From positions 372,001 to 436,000 of the forward strand of contig JAJYUT010000005.1 of the NCBI GenBank assembly GCA_021792365.1: a DNA stretch of 64,000 bases, given 5' to 3'. This document shows positions 38,999-49,227 of this stretch, one piece after another (within the stretch, counting starts at the first letter, position 1; every line of letters starts with the position of its first letter). The position numbers and the translations under genes were made by a program. Source of the DNA: Pseudomonadota bacterium. GTDB taxonomy: Bacteria; Pseudomonadota; Alphaproteobacteria; Dongiales; Dongiaceae. A model generated the notes under the pieces. It did no database searches and was not told where the DNA came from. It saw nothing but the letters and a program-made list of their open reading frames with translations.

Positions 38999-39487
38999 AT
39001 GACCGCCCTCAATCGCACGGCTAAGAGCTTCCTGCTCCAGGAACTGTTGAGCGGCATGTGGCTGACGCTCAAATACGTGTTCCGGCCCAAAGTTACGATC
39101 AACTACCCTTACGAGAGGGGGCCGCTCTCGCCGCGCTTCCGGGGCGAGCATGCCTTGCGCCGCTACCCGAACGGGGAAGAGCGCTGCATCGCTTGCAAAT
39201 TGTGCGAGGCGGTTTGTCCCGCAGTTTGCATTACGATCGAATCGGAGCCGCGCGCCGACGGCAGCCGCCGCACCACACGGTACGACATCGACATGACCAA
39301 GTGCATCTATTGCGGCCTGTGCCAGGAGGCCTGTCCGGTGGATGCAATCGTCGAGGGGCCGAACCTGGAGTTCGCGACCGAGACGCGGGAAGAGCTGTTC
39401 TACAACAAGGAAAAACTGCTGGCGAACGGCGACCGCTGGGAAGCGGCACTCGCCGCCAATTTGCAGGCGGACGCGCCTTACCGCTGA
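38999..39487 (+). CDS. nuoI: NADH-quinone oxidoreductase subunit I
   Basis: A 162-residue subunit with two [4Fe-4S] clusters, N6a and N6b. The ligands are C63, C66, C69, C73 and C102, C105, C108, C112 in two ferredoxin motifs. It passes electrons to NuoB. It is separated from nuoJ by an 86-bp gap, the largest in this operon, which holds no recognisable element. Confidence 0.96.
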   Translation: MTALNRTAKSFLLQELLSGMWLTLKYVFRPKVTINYPYERGPLSPRFRGEHALRRYPNGEERCIACKLCEAVCPAVCITIESEPRADGSRRTTRYDIDMTKCIYCGLCQEACPVDAIVEGPNLEFATETREELFYNKEKLLANGDRWEAALAANLQADAPYR

Positions 39488-39573
39488 CGGGGCGGGCGCC
39501 AATGAGGAGCAAGTCGCATTTTCATTGCTGAACCGAACGCCACTTCAGCGGAAGATGCTTCGAGGGGTACGGG

Positions 39574-40179
39574 ATGATCGTTCAGGCACTCTCTTTCTAC
39601 GTGTTCGCCGCCGTCGCGATCGTGAGCGGCGTGCTGGTCGTCGCGAACCGCAATCCGGTCTATTCGGTGCTGTTCCTGATCCTGACCTTCTTCAACGCCG
39701 CCGGGCTGTTCGTGCTGCTGGGGGCCGAGTTCCTGGCCATGATGCTGGTCGTGGTCTATGTCGGCGCGGTCGCGGTGCTGTTCCTGTTCGTCGTCATGAT
39801 GCTCGACATCAATTTCGCCGAGCTGCGGCAGGGATTCGTGCGCTATGCCTGGATCGGCGCCGTGGTCGGCATCATCCTGGTCGCGGAAATCATCTTCGTG
39901 GTGTCGAGCGGCGCGATGTCGCCGGCCGTCAACGCGCTCGCCGGCTCACCGACGCCGGCAGGCGTAACCAATACCGAGGCCTTGGGCCGGATCCTCTATA
40001 CCGACTATTTCTACCTGTTCCAGGCGGCGGGCATCGTGCTGCTGATCGCCATGATCGGCGCCATCGTGCTGACCCATCGCGAGCGCGAGGGCGTCCGGCG
40101 CCAGCGCATCTCCACGCAACTGGCGCGCGACCGGCGCTCCGTGGAGATCAAGAAAGTGCCGAGCGGGACGGGGATCTAG
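39574..40179 (+). CDS. nuoJ: NADH-quinone oxidoreductase subunit J
   Basis: A 201-residue membrane subunit with five segments. The conserved helix [20 protein letters not shown] matches TM3 of NuoJ, which carries a pi-bulge important in coupling. The C-terminal part after about residue 175 is charged. The start is ATG 39574, four bases before the downstream gene's start after the stop at 40179. Confidence 0.95.
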   Translation: MIVQALSFYVFAAVAIVSGVLVVANRNPVYSVLFLILTFFNAAGLFVLLGAEFLAMMLVVVYVGAVAVLFLFVVMMLDINFAELRQGFVRYAWIGAVVGIILVAEIIFVVSSGAMSPAVNALAGSPTPAGVTNTEALGRILYTDYFYLFQAAGIVLLIAMIGAIVLTHREREGVRRQRISTQLARDRRSVEIKKVPSGTGI

Positions 40180-40183
40180 AGCC

Positions 40184-40495
40184 ATGTGGGAAATCACCCT
40201 GACGCATTACCTGACCGTCGCCGCGATCCTGTTCACGATCGGCGTGTTCGGCATCTTCCTCAATCGCAAGAACGTCATCATCATTCTGATGTCGGTCGAA
40301 CTCATCCTGCTCGCGGTCAACATCAACCTGGTGGCGTTCTCCAGCTTCCTGGGGGACATGGTGGGGCAGGTCTTCGCCATGTTTGTCCTGACCGTCGCCG
40401 CGGCGGAGGCGGCGATCGGCCTCGCCATCCTGGTGGTCTATTTCCGCAATCGCGGCTCCATCGCCGTCGAAGATCTCAATGTGATGAAGGGGTAG
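40184..40495 (+). CDS. nuoK: NADH-quinone oxidoreductase subunit K
   Basis: A 103-residue membrane subunit with three segments. The buried glutamates of the proton path are visible in [11 protein letters not shown] and [11 protein letters not shown]. It resembles MrpC antiporter subunits. It lies four bases after nuoJ and seven bases before nuoL. Confidence 0.96.
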   Translation: MWEITLTHYLTVAAILFTIGVFGIFLNRKNVIIILMSVELILLAVNINLVAFSSFLGDMVGQVFAMFVLTVAAAEAAIGLAILVVYFRNRGSIAVEDLNVMKG

Positions 40496-40502
40496 GGGCG
40501 AG

Positions 40503-42428
40503 ATGGACGTCGCAATTGTCGCGCTGCCGCTGCTTGGCGCGCTGATCGCGGGCCTCGGCAACCGCCGGCTTGGCGACCGCGGGGCGCAGTGGATCACCAG
40601 CGGCCTGATGCTGGTATCGTTCGTCCTGTCCTGGATCGTGTTCCTGCAGTACGACGGTACGCCGCGCACGACCGAGCTCTTCACCTGGTTCGCCAGCGGG
40701 ACGTTCGAGGCGAGCTGGGCGGTCCGCGTCGATCAGCTTTCCGCCGTCATGCTGGTGGTGGTCACCACCGTGTCGTCGATGGTCCATGTCTATTCCATCG
40801 GCTACATGAGCCACGATGACTCCAAGCCACGCTTCATGGCGTATCTCAGCCTGTTCACCTTCTGCATGCTGATGCTGGTGACGGCCGACAATTTCATGCA
40901 GATGTTCTTCGGCTGGGAAGGCGTCGGCCTCTGCTCCTATCTGCTGATTGGCTTCTGGTTCCACCGGCCGAGCGCCAATGCCGCCGCCATCAAGGCCTTC
41001 CTGGTCAACCGCGTCGGCGATTTCGGCTTCGCCCTCGGCATCATGGGCGTGTTCCTGCTGTTCGGAACGGTCAGCTTTGACGCTGTTTTCGCGGCGGCGC
41101 CCGGCAAGGTGGGGCAGACCTTCCACTTCCTGAGCTGGGACGCGGACATCCTGACCACGCTATGCCTGCTGCTGTTCGTCGGCGCGATGGGCAAGTCGGC
41201 GCAGCTTGGCCTGCACACCTGGTTGCCGGACGCGATGGAGGGCCCGACGCCGGTCTCCGCGCTGATCCATGCGGCGACCATGGTGACGGCCGGCGTCTTC
41301 ATGGTGTGCCGCCTGTCGCCGATGTTCGAATATGCGCCGGACGCCAAGATGGTGGTGGCCATTGTCGGCGCGGCGACCGCGTTCTTCGCGGCGACAGTCG
41401 GTCTGGTGCAGAACGACATCAAGCGCGTGATCGCATATTCGACCTGCAGCCAACTCGGCTACATGTTCTTCGCCGCCGGCGTCGGCGCCTATGGCGCGGC
41501 CATGTTCCACCTGTTCACCCACGCCTTCTTCAAGGCGCTGCTGTTCCTGTGCGCGGGCTCGGTCATCCACGCCATGTCGGACGAGCAGGATATGCGCAGG
41601 ATGGGCGGCATCTGGAAGCTGATCCCCTGGACCTATGCGCTGATGTGGATCGGCAGCCTGGCGCTGGCGGGCATTCCGTTCTTCGCCGGCTATTACTCCA
41701 AGGACATCATCCTGGAATCCGCCTTCGCGGCGCATACCGGCGCGGGCACCTTCGCCTTTTGGTTGGGTATCGGCGCGGCGATGATGACGGCGTTCTACTC
41801 CTGGCGCCTGCTATTGATGACCTTCCATGGCCAGACGCGCGCCGACCACGAGACCTATCATCATGTGCATGAGAGCCCTTGGGTGATGCTGGTGCCGCTG
41901 ATCGTGCTCGCGATCGGCGCGGTGTTCGCGGGCTACCTGTTCTATGGCTCCTTCGTGGGCGAGGAGATGGAGCAGTTCTGGGGCGCGTCCATCCTGTTCG
42001 CGGAGGGCAACGAGGTGACGCACCACGCGCACGACGTGCCGACCTGGGTGAAGCTCTCGCCGCTGGTGGTCGGCATCGCCGGCATCGCGATCGCCTATCT
42101 GTTCTACATGGTCAAGACCGACCTGCCGGCGCGCCTCGCCGGGGCGCTGGGCGGGCTTTACCGCTTCCTGCTCAACAAGTGGTATTTCGATGAGCTTTAT
42201 GACGCGATCTTCGTCGAGCCGGCGAAGAAGCTCGGCTTCGGCCTGTGGAAGGGCGGGGACGGGGCGATCATTGACCGCCTGGGACCCGACGGCATCGCCA
42301 GCGTCTCGCAGGACGTGGCAAGGCAGGCGACCAAGCTGCAATCCGGCTACGTCTACCACTACGCCTTCGCGATGCTGATCGGCGTCGTCATCCTCGTGAC
42401 CTGGTATATGTTCGGCAGCGGCTGGTGA
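40503..42428 (+). CDS. nuoL: NADH-quinone oxidoreductase subunit L
   Basis: A 641-residue antiporter-like subunit at the far end of the membrane arm. The core ([41 protein letters not shown]) is conserved, with a C-terminal lateral helix expected to lie along NuoM and NuoN. It pumps protons together with NuoM and NuoN. The length is normal. Confidence 0.96.
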   Translation: MDVAIVALPLLGALIAGLGNRRLGDRGAQWITSGLMLVSFVLSWIVFLQYDGTPRTTELFTWFASGTFEASWAVRVDQLSAVMLVVVTTVSSMVHVYSIGYMSHDDSKPRFMAYLSLFTFCMLMLVTADNFMQMFFGWEGVGLCSYLLIGFWFHRPSANAAAIKAFLVNRVGDFGFALGIMGVFLLFGTVSFDAVFAAAPGKVGQTFHFLSWDADILTTLCLLLFVGAMGKSAQLGLHTWLPDAMEGPTPVSALIHAATMVTAGVFMVCRLSPMFEYAPDAKMVVAIVGAATAFFAATVGLVQNDIKRVIAYSTCSQLGYMFFAAGVGAYGAAMFHLFTHAFFKALLFLCAGSVIHAMSDEQDMRRMGGIWKLIPWTYALMWIGSLALAGIPFFAGYYSKDIILESAFAAHTGAGTFAFWLGIGAAMMTAFYSWRLLLMTFHGQTRADHETYHHVHESPWVMLVPLIVLAIGAVFAGYLFYGSFVGEEMEQFWGASILFAEGNEVTHHAHDVPTWVKLSPLVVGIAGIAIAYLFYMVKTDLPARLAGALGGLYRFLLNKWYFDELYDAIFVEPAKKLGFGLWKGGDGAIIDRLGPDGIASVSQDVARQATKLQSGYVYHYAFAMLIGVVILVTWYMFGSGW

Positions 42429-42435
42429 GATCGTC

Positions 42436-44067
42436 GTGACCAATATCCCCCATCTCCTGACGATCATCACGTTCCTGCCGCTGGTGGGCGCCATCTTCAT
42501 CGCCGGCATCCGTGGCGAGGAGGCGCATGTCGCGCGCAATGGGCGCTGGGTGGCGCTGTGGACCTCCGGTGCGGTGTTCCTGCTGTCGCTGCTGCTCTGG
42601 TTCGGCTTCGACCGCTCCAATCCCGGCTTCCAGTTCGAGGAGCACGCGGAGTGGATCCCGGCGCTCAACATCGCATATCACATGGGTGTCGACGGCATCT
42701 CCATGCCGTTCGTGATGCTCTCGACTCTCCTGACGCCGATCTGCGTCCTGGCGAGCTGGGAGGCGATCGAGACGCGGGTCAAGGAATACATGATTGCGTT
42801 CCTGGTGCTGGAGACCTTCATGGTCGGCACCTTCTGCGCGCTCGATTTCGTCGCCTTCTACGTGTTCTTCGAGGGCGTGCTCATCCCGATGTTCATCATC
42901 ATCGGCGTGTGGGGCGGGCCGCGCCGGGTTTATTCGGCTTTCAAGTTCTTCCTCTTCACGCTGCTCGGCTCCGTGCTGATGCTGGTCGCCATCCTGACCA
43001 TGTACGATGAGGCGGGCACCACCGACATCCCGACCCTGATGACGACGCAGTTCGATCCGCAGTTGCAGATCTGGCTGTGGCTGGCCTTCTTCGCGTCCTT
43101 CGCGGTGAAGGTGCCGATGTGGCCGGTCCACACCTGGCTGCCCGATGCCCACGTCGAGGCGCCGACGGCGGGCTCGGTCATCCTGGCGGGCGTGCTTCTG
43201 AAGATGGGCGGCTACGGATTCCTGCGCTTCTCGATCCCGATGCTGCCGGAGGCCTCGACAACGCTGGCGCCGCTGGTGTTCGGCCTCAGCATCGTGGCGG
43301 TCATCTACACCTCGCTGGTCGCGCTGGCGCAGACAGACATGAAGAAGCTGATCGCCTATTCGTCGGTCGCGCATATGGGGTTCGTGACAGCGGGCACATT
43401 CGCGCTCAACCGCCAAGGCATCGAAGGCGCGATGATCCAGATGCTGAGCCACGGCATCGTCTCCGGGGCGCTCTTCCTGTGCGTCGGCGTGGTCTATGAC
43501 CGGCTGCACAGCCGGGAAATCGCGCGCTATGGCGGCCTGGTCAACAACATGCCGCGCTACGCCTTTGCCTTCATGATCTTCACTATGGCCTCGGTCGGCC
43601 TGCCGGGCACCAGCGGCTTCATCGGCGAGTTCCTGGTGATGGTCGGCGTGTTCCAGAGCAGCACCTGGGTCGGGCTCTTCATCACCACCGGCATCATCCT
43701 GGGCGCGGCCTACATGCTGTGGCTGTATCGCCGTGTCGTCTTCGGCAAGCTGGAGAAGGACGACGTGAAGGCGATGCTCGATCTCAGCCCGCGCGAGGTG
43801 GCGATCTTCGTGCCGCTGATCCTGATCGTGCTGTGGATGGGCATTTATCCGTCCAGCTTCACCTCGATCACCGGCCCGACCATCGAGCGGCTCATCACCA
43901 ACTACGAGGTAGCGGTGGGGCCCGCGGTACCAGGCTCGCTCATCGCGCCGGCCGAGGCGTCCCCGACCGAACCTGCCACGACCGAACCTGTCACGACCGA
44001 ACCTGTCACGACCGAACCGGCGATCACGGAGCCCGCCCCGGCGGCGCCGGCCGAGGAACAGCAATAA
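42436..44067 (+). CDS. nuoM: NADH-quinone oxidoreductase subunit M with a repeat-bearing tail
   Basis: A 543-residue antiporter-like proton-pumping subunit. The core has [17 protein letters not shown] and [28 protein letters not shown]. The start is a GTG at 42436, giving [11 protein letters not shown]. NuoM is usually about 500 residues; here an extra C-terminal tail of about 40 residues contains five TEPxx units (511-535), rich in Thr, Glu and Pro. The tail should lie outside the membrane. The stop overlaps the nuoN start. Confidence 0.95.
   Translation: MTNIPHLLTIITFLPLVGAIFIAGIRGEEAHVARNGRWVALWTSGAVFLLSLLLWFGFDRSNPGFQFEEHAEWIPALNIAYHMGVDGISMPFVMLSTLLTPICVLASWEAIETRVKEYMIAFLVLETFMVGTFCALDFVAFYVFFEGVLIPMFIIIGVWGGPRRVYSAFKFFLFTLLGSVLMLVAILTMYDEAGTTDIPTLMTTQFDPQLQIWLWLAFFASFAVKVPMWPVHTWLPDAHVEAPTAGSVILAGVLLKMGGYGFLRFSIPMLPEASTTLAPLVFGLSIVAVIYTSLVALAQTDMKKLIAYSSVAHMGFVTAGTFALNRQGIEGAMIQMLSHGIVSGALFLCVGVVYDRLHSREIARYGGLVNNMPRYAFAFMIFTMASVGLPGTSGFIGEFLVMVGVFQSSTWVGLFITTGIILGAAYMLWLYRRVVFGKLEKDDVKAMLDLSPREVAIFVPLILIVLWMGIYPSSFTSITGPTIERLITNYEVAVGPAVPGSLIAPAEASPTEPATTEPVTTEPVTTEPAITEPAPAAPAEEQQ
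43966..44040 (+). repeat. Five 15-bp tandem units at the 3' end of nuoM
   Basis: Units start at 43966, 43981, 43996, 44011 and 44026. Units two and three are identical (ACCGAACCTGTCACG), unit one differs at one base, and the last two are diverged. They encode [25 protein letters not shown]. Confidence 0.9.
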
Positions 44068-45512
44068 TGACCGAGCTCAACCTGCACGCCGCTCTGCCGG
44101 AAATCTGGATCGCCCTCGCCGCGATGGCGCTGCTCCTGCTGGGCGCCTTCACCGGCGACCGCGCCATGCGCCTGATCGGCCTGCTGTCGATGCTGGTCAT
44201 GGCGGTGGCGATCGTCGCGATGCTCGGCATCGACGTCTCGGCCGCCCCGCAATTGGCCTTCAACGGCCATTTCATCGTCGACAGGTTCGCCATCTTTGCC
44301 AAGGTGCTGACGCTGATCGCCGCCGCCGCGTCGATCTGGATGTCGTTCTCCTATGCCGAGCGGGAGGGCATGGCCCGGTTCGAGCTGCCGCTGCTCATGC
44401 TGCTGGCGAGCCTCGGCATGATGCTGATGATCTCGGCCAACGACCTCATCTCGCTCTATGTCGGGCTGGAGCTGCAGAGCCTGGCGCTCTACGTGACCGC
44501 CGCCATCCGGCGCGATACCGTGAAGTCGACGGAAGCGGGCCTCAAGTATTTCGTCCTCGGCGCGCTGTCGTCGGGCATGCTGCTCTACGGCGCTTCGATG
44601 ATCTACGGCTTCATGGGCACGGTCAGCTTCGCCGGCCTGTCGACCGCTTTGAGCGGCGCCACGCCGCCCTCGCTCGGCCTGATCGTCGGCCTCGTGTTCC
44701 TGTGCGCCGGCTTGGCGTTCAAGATCTCCGCGGTCCCGTTCCACATGTGGACGCCGGACGTCTATGAAGGCGCGCCGACGCCGATCACCGCCTTCTTCTC
44801 GGCCGCGCCGAAGGTGGCAGCGATCGCCCTGTTCACCCGCGTGCTGGTCGATGCTTTCGGCGGGCTGACGCCGCAATGGCAGCAGATCGTCTTCGCCATC
44901 TCGGTTGCCTCGATGCTGCTCGGCGCCTTCGCTGCCATCGGCCAGCGCAATATCAAGCGCCTGATGGCCTACAGCTCCATCGGCAATATCGGCTATGCGC
45001 TGGTCGGCCTGGCTGCCGGCACGGCGCAGGGCGTCTCCGGCCTGTTGTTCTACATGGCGGTCTACGTGCCGATGACCCTCGGCTCTTTCGCCGTCATTCT
45101 CGCCATGCGCCAGAAGGGCCAGATGGTGGAGGAGATCGCCGATCTCTCCGGCCTCGCCAAGAGCCAGCCCTGGCTTGCCCACATCTTCGCCGCCATCCTG
45201 TTCTCGATGGCCGGAATCCCACCGCTGGTCGGCTTCTTCGGCAAGTGGATGGTGTTCGCCGCCGCGGTCGATCAGGGCCTGTACGTGCTGGCCGTCATCG
45301 GCGTCGTCGCCAGCGTGGTCAGCGCCTATTACTACGTGCGGGTCATCAAGGTGATGTATTTCGACGAGGCCACCGGCAGCTTCGACCGCGTCGATGGCTC
45401 GCTGAAGCTGGTGCTCGCCGGCTCGCTGGCGGTCGTGGTGGTGGGCATCCTGTTCATCAATCCGATCCAGAGCTCCGCCATCGCGGCGGCTGCCTCGCTC
45501 TTCCCGGGATGA
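44067..45512 (+). CDS. nuoN: NADH-quinone oxidoreductase subunit N
   Basis: A 481-residue antiporter-like subunit with fourteen membrane segments. Signatures include [10 protein letters not shown], the TM5-adjacent [15 protein letters not shown] and [17 protein letters not shown]. The ATG at 44067 shares a base with the nuoM stop (TAATG); the longer frame from 43719 lies inside nuoM and is rejected. It is the last nuo gene, and its stop overlaps the birA start as ATGA, so birA-coaX-rnj may be read from the same message. Confidence 0.96.
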   Translation: MTELNLHAALPEIWIALAAMALLLLGAFTGDRAMRLIGLLSMLVMAVAIVAMLGIDVSAAPQLAFNGHFIVDRFAIFAKVLTLIAAAASIWMSFSYAEREGMARFELPLLMLLASLGMMLMISANDLISLYVGLELQSLALYVTAAIRRDTVKSTEAGLKYFVLGALSSGMLLYGASMIYGFMGTVSFAGLSTALSGATPPSLGLIVGLVFLCAGLAFKISAVPFHMWTPDVYEGAPTPITAFFSAAPKVAAIALFTRVLVDAFGGLTPQWQQIVFAISVASMLLGAFAAIGQRNIKRLMAYSSIGNIGYALVGLAAGTAQGVSGLLFYMAVYVPMTLGSFAVILAMRQKGQMVEEIADLSGLAKSQPWLAHIFAAILFSMAGIPPLVGFFGKWMVFAAAVDQGLYVLAVIGVVASVVSAYYYVRVIKVMYFDEATGSFDRVDGSLKLVLAGSLAVVVVGILFINPIQSSAIAAAASLFPG

Positions 45513-46243
45513 CCCTCGCCTTCCGGATCGAACAGGTCGCGGAGATCGACAGCACAAACGAAGCATGCCGCCTGCGCGCCCTGGCGGGGGAGGCGGCCGG
45601 CCTTGTGATCCGCGCCGACTGCCAGACGGCGGGGCGAGGCCGGCGCGGGCGCGCCTGGACCTCGCCACCCGGCAACCTCTATGCCTCCGTCCTGCTCAGG
45701 CCGGAGCGGCCGGCCTCCGAGGCCGCCGCGCTCGGCTTCGCCGCCGTGACCGCGCTGGGCGATGTCGCGGAGGCGCTGCTGCCCGCCGCCGCGCAGGTCC
45801 GGCACAAGTGGCCCAATGACCTGCTGATCAACGGCCGCAAGGCGAGCGGAATCCTGCTGGAGGCGCAGCACGGATTCGTGGTGCTCGGGCTCGGCGTCAA
45901 CATCGCCAGCCACCCGGACGACACGCCCTATCCGGCGACGGACCTGGTCTGCGAAGGCGCCAGCCCCATGCCCGCGCAGCCTCTGCTGGAGCGCTTCCTG
46001 GCGGCCTTTGCGCCGCTCCACGACGCCTGGCAGGCGGCTGGCTTCGCGGCCCTGCTGCCGGCTTGGCGCCGCCGTGCGGCGGGGCTGGGCGAGGCGATCG
46101 AGGTGCGGCTGGAGCGCGAGACGCTTGCCGGCAGCTTCCGGGACCTGGAGCCGGATGGCACGCTGCGCCTCGGGCTGGCCGACGGGACTGAGCGGCGGAT
46201 CGCGGCCGGCGATGTATACTTCCCCGCGACGCGGACGGAGTGA
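45509..46243 (+). CDS. birA: Biotin-[acetyl-CoA-carboxylase] ligase, catalytic form
   Basis: A 244-residue biotin protein ligase that attaches biotin to carboxyl carrier proteins. The biotin/ATP loop [15 protein letters not shown] and [19 protein letters not shown] are conserved. There is no N-terminal winged helix, so it is a class I enzyme and should not repress biotin genes. The ATG at 45509 overlaps the nuoN stop, and the position after nuoN is common in alphaproteobacteria. Confidence 0.94.
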   Translation: MTLAFRIEQVAEIDSTNEACRLRALAGEAAGLVIRADCQTAGRGRRGRAWTSPPGNLYASVLLRPERPASEAAALGFAAVTALGDVAEALLPAAAQVRHKWPNDLLINGRKASGILLEAQHGFVVLGLGVNIASHPDDTPYPATDLVCEGASPMPAQPLLERFLAAFAPLHDAWQAAGFAALLPAWRRRAAGLGEAIEVRLERETLAGSFRDLEPDGTLRLGLADGTERRIAAGDVYFPATRTE

Positions 46244-46246
46244 CCC

Positions 46247-47023
46247 ATGCTGCTGACGATCAACGCCAACAACACCAACGTGAAGTTCGCCGCCTGCGAG
46301 GGGGATCGTGTCGTCAGCGACTGGCGGCTGAGGACGGACCCGGCGCGCACGGCCGATCAATACATTGTTTGGCTGCATCAGTTGATGCAGATGGCGGGCA
46401 TGTCCCTCGGCCAGATCGATGGCGCGATCATTGCAACGGTCGTGCCGCAGAGCCTGTTTCATCTGAACATGCTGTGCGAAAGGCACTTGAAGACCACGCC
46501 CCTGGTGGTGGGCGATCCGGCGGTGAAGCTTGGCATCAAGGTGCTGATGGATATGTCCGTCTCGGACGTCGGCGCGGATCGCCTGGCCAATGCCGTCGGC
46601 GGTCACGTCCGATACGGGAAGCCGCTCGTGGTGGTGGATTTCGGCACCGCCACGACCTTTGACGTGGTGGACGGCGAGGGCAACTACGTGGGCGGCGCGA
46701 TCTCGCCCGGCATCAATCTCAGCCTCGAGGCGTTGCACAACATGACGGCCAAGCTGCCGCGCATCGCGGTCGAGAAGCCGGGCAAGGCAATCGGCAAGGA
46801 CACGCTGACGGCCATGCAGTCGGGCATCTTCTTCGGCTATATCGGGCTGGTCGAGGGCATCGTCGCCCGAATCCAGGCCGAGTTCGGCGCGCCGCTCGAG
46901 GTCGTGGCGACGGGCGGCCTCGCACCCCTGTTTCACGGCGGCACGCCCGTGTTGCAGCACCTGGACCAGGAGATCACTACGCGCGGCCTGATTGAGATCT
47001 ATCGCCGGAACCGCGGCGGATGA
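46247..47023 (+). CDS. coaX: Type III pantothenate kinase
   Basis: A 258-residue ASKHA-fold kinase catalysing the first step of coenzyme A synthesis. The core VGADRLANAVGG and VVDFGTATTFDVV are typical. The phosphate-1 loop, normally DxGNT, reads NANNT (N6 for Asp, N8 for Gly). I believe similar variants occur in related bacteria, but I cannot check that here. It lies three bases after birA and overlaps rnj by four bases (ATGA). Confidence 0.9.
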   Translation: MLLTINANNTNVKFAACEGDRVVSDWRLRTDPARTADQYIVWLHQLMQMAGMSLGQIDGAIIATVVPQSLFHLNMLCERHLKTTPLVVGDPAVKLGIKVLMDMSVSDVGADRLANAVGGHVRYGKPLVVVDFGTATTFDVVDGEGNYVGGAISPGINLSLEALHNMTAKLPRIAVEKPGKAIGKDTLTAMQSGIFFGYIGLVEGIVARIQAEFGAPLEVVATGGLAPLFHGGTPVLQHLDQEITTRGLIEIYRRNRGG

Positions 47024-48690
47024 CGGACCCTTTCGCGCCGAAATCGGACGAGTTGCTGTTCCTGCCCCTGGGCGGGGCGGGCGAGATCGGCATGAACCTC
47101 AATCTCTACGGCCATGCCGGCAAATGGCTGATGGTCGACCTCGGCATCACCTTCGGCGACGAGGCGACGCCGGGCATCGAGGTCATCATGCCGGACATCT
47201 CCTTCATCCGCGAGCGGGTGGACGAGCTGGTCGGGCTGGTGCTGACCCACGCGCACGAGGACCACATCGGCGCGGTCCCGTATCTGTGGCCGCAGCTCCG
47301 CTGCCCGATCTATGCGACGCCGTTCACCGCTTCCGTGCTGCGCCGCAAGCTGGAGGAGGCGGGGCTCGCGCGCGAGGCGCCGATCACCCTGATTCCGATG
47401 TCGGGCAAGGTGTCGCTGGCGCCCTTCGAGATCGAGCTCATCACCCTCACGCATTCGATTCCCGAGCCGAACGCGGTGGTCGTCCGCACGCCGCTCGGCG
47501 CCGTGCTCCATACCGGCGACTGGAAGCTGGACCCGACGCCCCTGGTGGGCGAGGTGACCGACGAAGCAGCCCTGCGCAACTTGGGCGAGGGCGGCGTTCT
47601 GGCGATGGTGTGCGATTCCACCAACGTCTTCGTCGAAGGCGCCTCCGGCTCCGAAGGGGACGTGCGGGATTCGCTGCGCGCGCTGGTCGGCACGCTCAAG
47701 GGCCGGGTCGCCGTCGCCTGTTTCGCCAGCAACATCGCGCGGCTCGAGACCATCACCCATGTCGCGATGGAGCATGGGCGGCAGGTCGCCCTGGTCGGCC
47801 GCTCGCTCTGGCGGATGGTGGCCTCGGCACAGGAGAACGGCTACCTCACCGGTCTGCCCGAGTTCGTACAGGAGCACGAGGTCGGCTATTTCCCGCGCGA
47901 CAAGATCCTGATGATCTGCACCGGCAGCCAGGGTGAGCCGCGCTCGGCCCTGGCGCGGATCGCGCGCAAGGAGCACCCGCACGTCTCGCTGGAGCGGGGC
48001 GATGCGGTGATCTTTTCCTCGCGCGCCATACCCGGCAACGAGAAGGCGATCGCGCATATGCAGAACGTGCTGACTCATCTCGATGTGCGGGTGATCACCG
48101 ATCGCGAGGAGGCCGTGCACGTCTCCGGCCACCCGGCGCGCGACGAACTGATCGAGATGTACCAGATGATCCGGCCGCAGATCGCCATCCCGGTCCATGG
48201 CGAGGCGCGCCATATCAAGGAGCATGTCGCCCTGGCCAGGGAATGCCAGGTGCCGCAGGCCGTGGAAGCCGCCAACGGCGCCATGATCCGCCTGGCGCCC
48301 GGGCCGGCGGAGATCGTGGCGGCCGTACCCTGCGGCCGGCTGGGCCTCGACGGCAAGGCACTGGTGCGGCTGGAAGGCGACCTGCTGCGGCATCGCCACC
48401 GGATGAGCCTCCACGGCCTCGTCATGGTGACCGTGGTGCTGGACAAGGCCGGCAGGCTGCTTGCGTCGCCGGAGGTCAGCCTGGAGGGGCTGCTGGATGG
48501 CGGCGAACTCGCGGAAGAGGCTTCCAAAGCCATGGCCGATGCCGTTGCCGAGGCCGTGGACGGCCTGTCACGCAACCAGTTGCAGAACGGCGAGGAGGTG
48601 ACGGAGGCCTGCCGCCTGGCCGCGCGCCGCTGGTTCAACAAGGCCTATGACAAGAAGCCGGTCACCAAGGTTCACGTCGTGCGACTGTGA
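47020..48690 (+). CDS. rnj: Ribonuclease J
   Basis: A 556-residue metallo-beta-lactamase/beta-CASP ribonuclease with 5'-3' exonuclease activity on RNA. The zinc motif HAHEDH (H77, H79, D81, H82) is intact, the second metal histidine appears in TGDWKLDPTP, and beta-CASP blocks are CDSTNVF and VSGHPARDEL. Its C-terminal domain ends near residue 550. Alphaproteobacteria commonly keep RNase J at this place after coaX. Confidence 0.94.
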   Translation: MTDPFAPKSDELLFLPLGGAGEIGMNLNLYGHAGKWLMVDLGITFGDEATPGIEVIMPDISFIRERVDELVGLVLTHAHEDHIGAVPYLWPQLRCPIYATPFTASVLRRKLEEAGLAREAPITLIPMSGKVSLAPFEIELITLTHSIPEPNAVVVRTPLGAVLHTGDWKLDPTPLVGEVTDEAALRNLGEGGVLAMVCDSTNVFVEGASGSEGDVRDSLRALVGTLKGRVAVACFASNIARLETITHVAMEHGRQVALVGRSLWRMVASAQENGYLTGLPEFVQEHEVGYFPRDKILMICTGSQGEPRSALARIARKEHPHVSLERGDAVIFSSRAIPGNEKAIAHMQNVLTHLDVRVITDREEAVHVSGHPARDELIEMYQMIRPQIAIPVHGEARHIKEHVALARECQVPQAVEAANGAMIRLAPGPAEIVAAVPCGRLGLDGKALVRLEGDLLRHRHRMSLHGLVMVTVVLDKAGRLLASPEVSLEGLLDGGELAEEASKAMADAVAEAVDGLSRNQLQNGEEVTEACRLAARRWFNKAYDKKPVTKVHVVRL

Positions 48691-48725
48691 TCGCCCGGCG
48701 CCGGGCCGCGTGCTAGCATCAAGCC

Positions 48726-49133
48726 ATGCGGATCATCGGACCCATAGCCGTCGCCCTTTCCGCGCTCGCCTGGGCTTCTGCGGCGAACGCGGAGATCGCC
48801 ATCTCCCGCCGCGATTGCGAGCGCCTGGTAAGGCATGAACCGGCGCCGGATGTCGCTTATCAGTCCGGAGTAGACGTGCATGGCCGGCCGGTGGTCCCGG
48901 CCGATCTGGGCGGCGGCGCGCAGGTCGAATTGCCGGACGTGATCTATATCCCGATCGAGGTCCTGCTGCAGGACGGATACGGCATCCCCGCCAACTCGGT
49001 GCTGTACGACGCGACCGCCCTGGTCGGCATCGTCTCGGTCCGCGGCAACGAGGTCTATTTCGAGGATCAGCCGCTGACCGACCCGGAGATCGCCGCGCTG
49101 GGAGAGGCCTGCCGGGGCCGGGGGCTCGAATAG
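48726..49133 (+). CDS. Small exported protein of unknown function
   Basis: A 135-residue protein with a Sec signal peptide (MRIIGPIAVALSALAWASAANA, cleavage probably after ANA). The mature part has two cysteines, near positions 37 and 130, that could form a disulfide, and a segment VELPDVIYIPIEVLLQDGYG. I do not recognise the family. It lies between rnj and proS, a slot that in relatives often holds a small envelope gene. The ATG at 48726 has no strong ribosome binding site. Confidence 0.65.
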   Translation: MRIIGPIAVALSALAWASAANAEIAISRRDCERLVRHEPAPDVAYQSGVDVHGRPVVPADLGGGAQVELPDVIYIPIEVLLQDGYGIPANSVLYDATALVGIVSVRGNEVYFEDQPLTDPEIAALGEACRGRGLE

Positions 49134-49227
49134 CGGTCTTCTTGGACTGCGTAGACAGGGCAGCGCCGTTTGCCTAAATTCCGCCCGGATTGCTGTTAAT
49201 CCTTCACCGCGCCGTTAGCGAGGCCAG

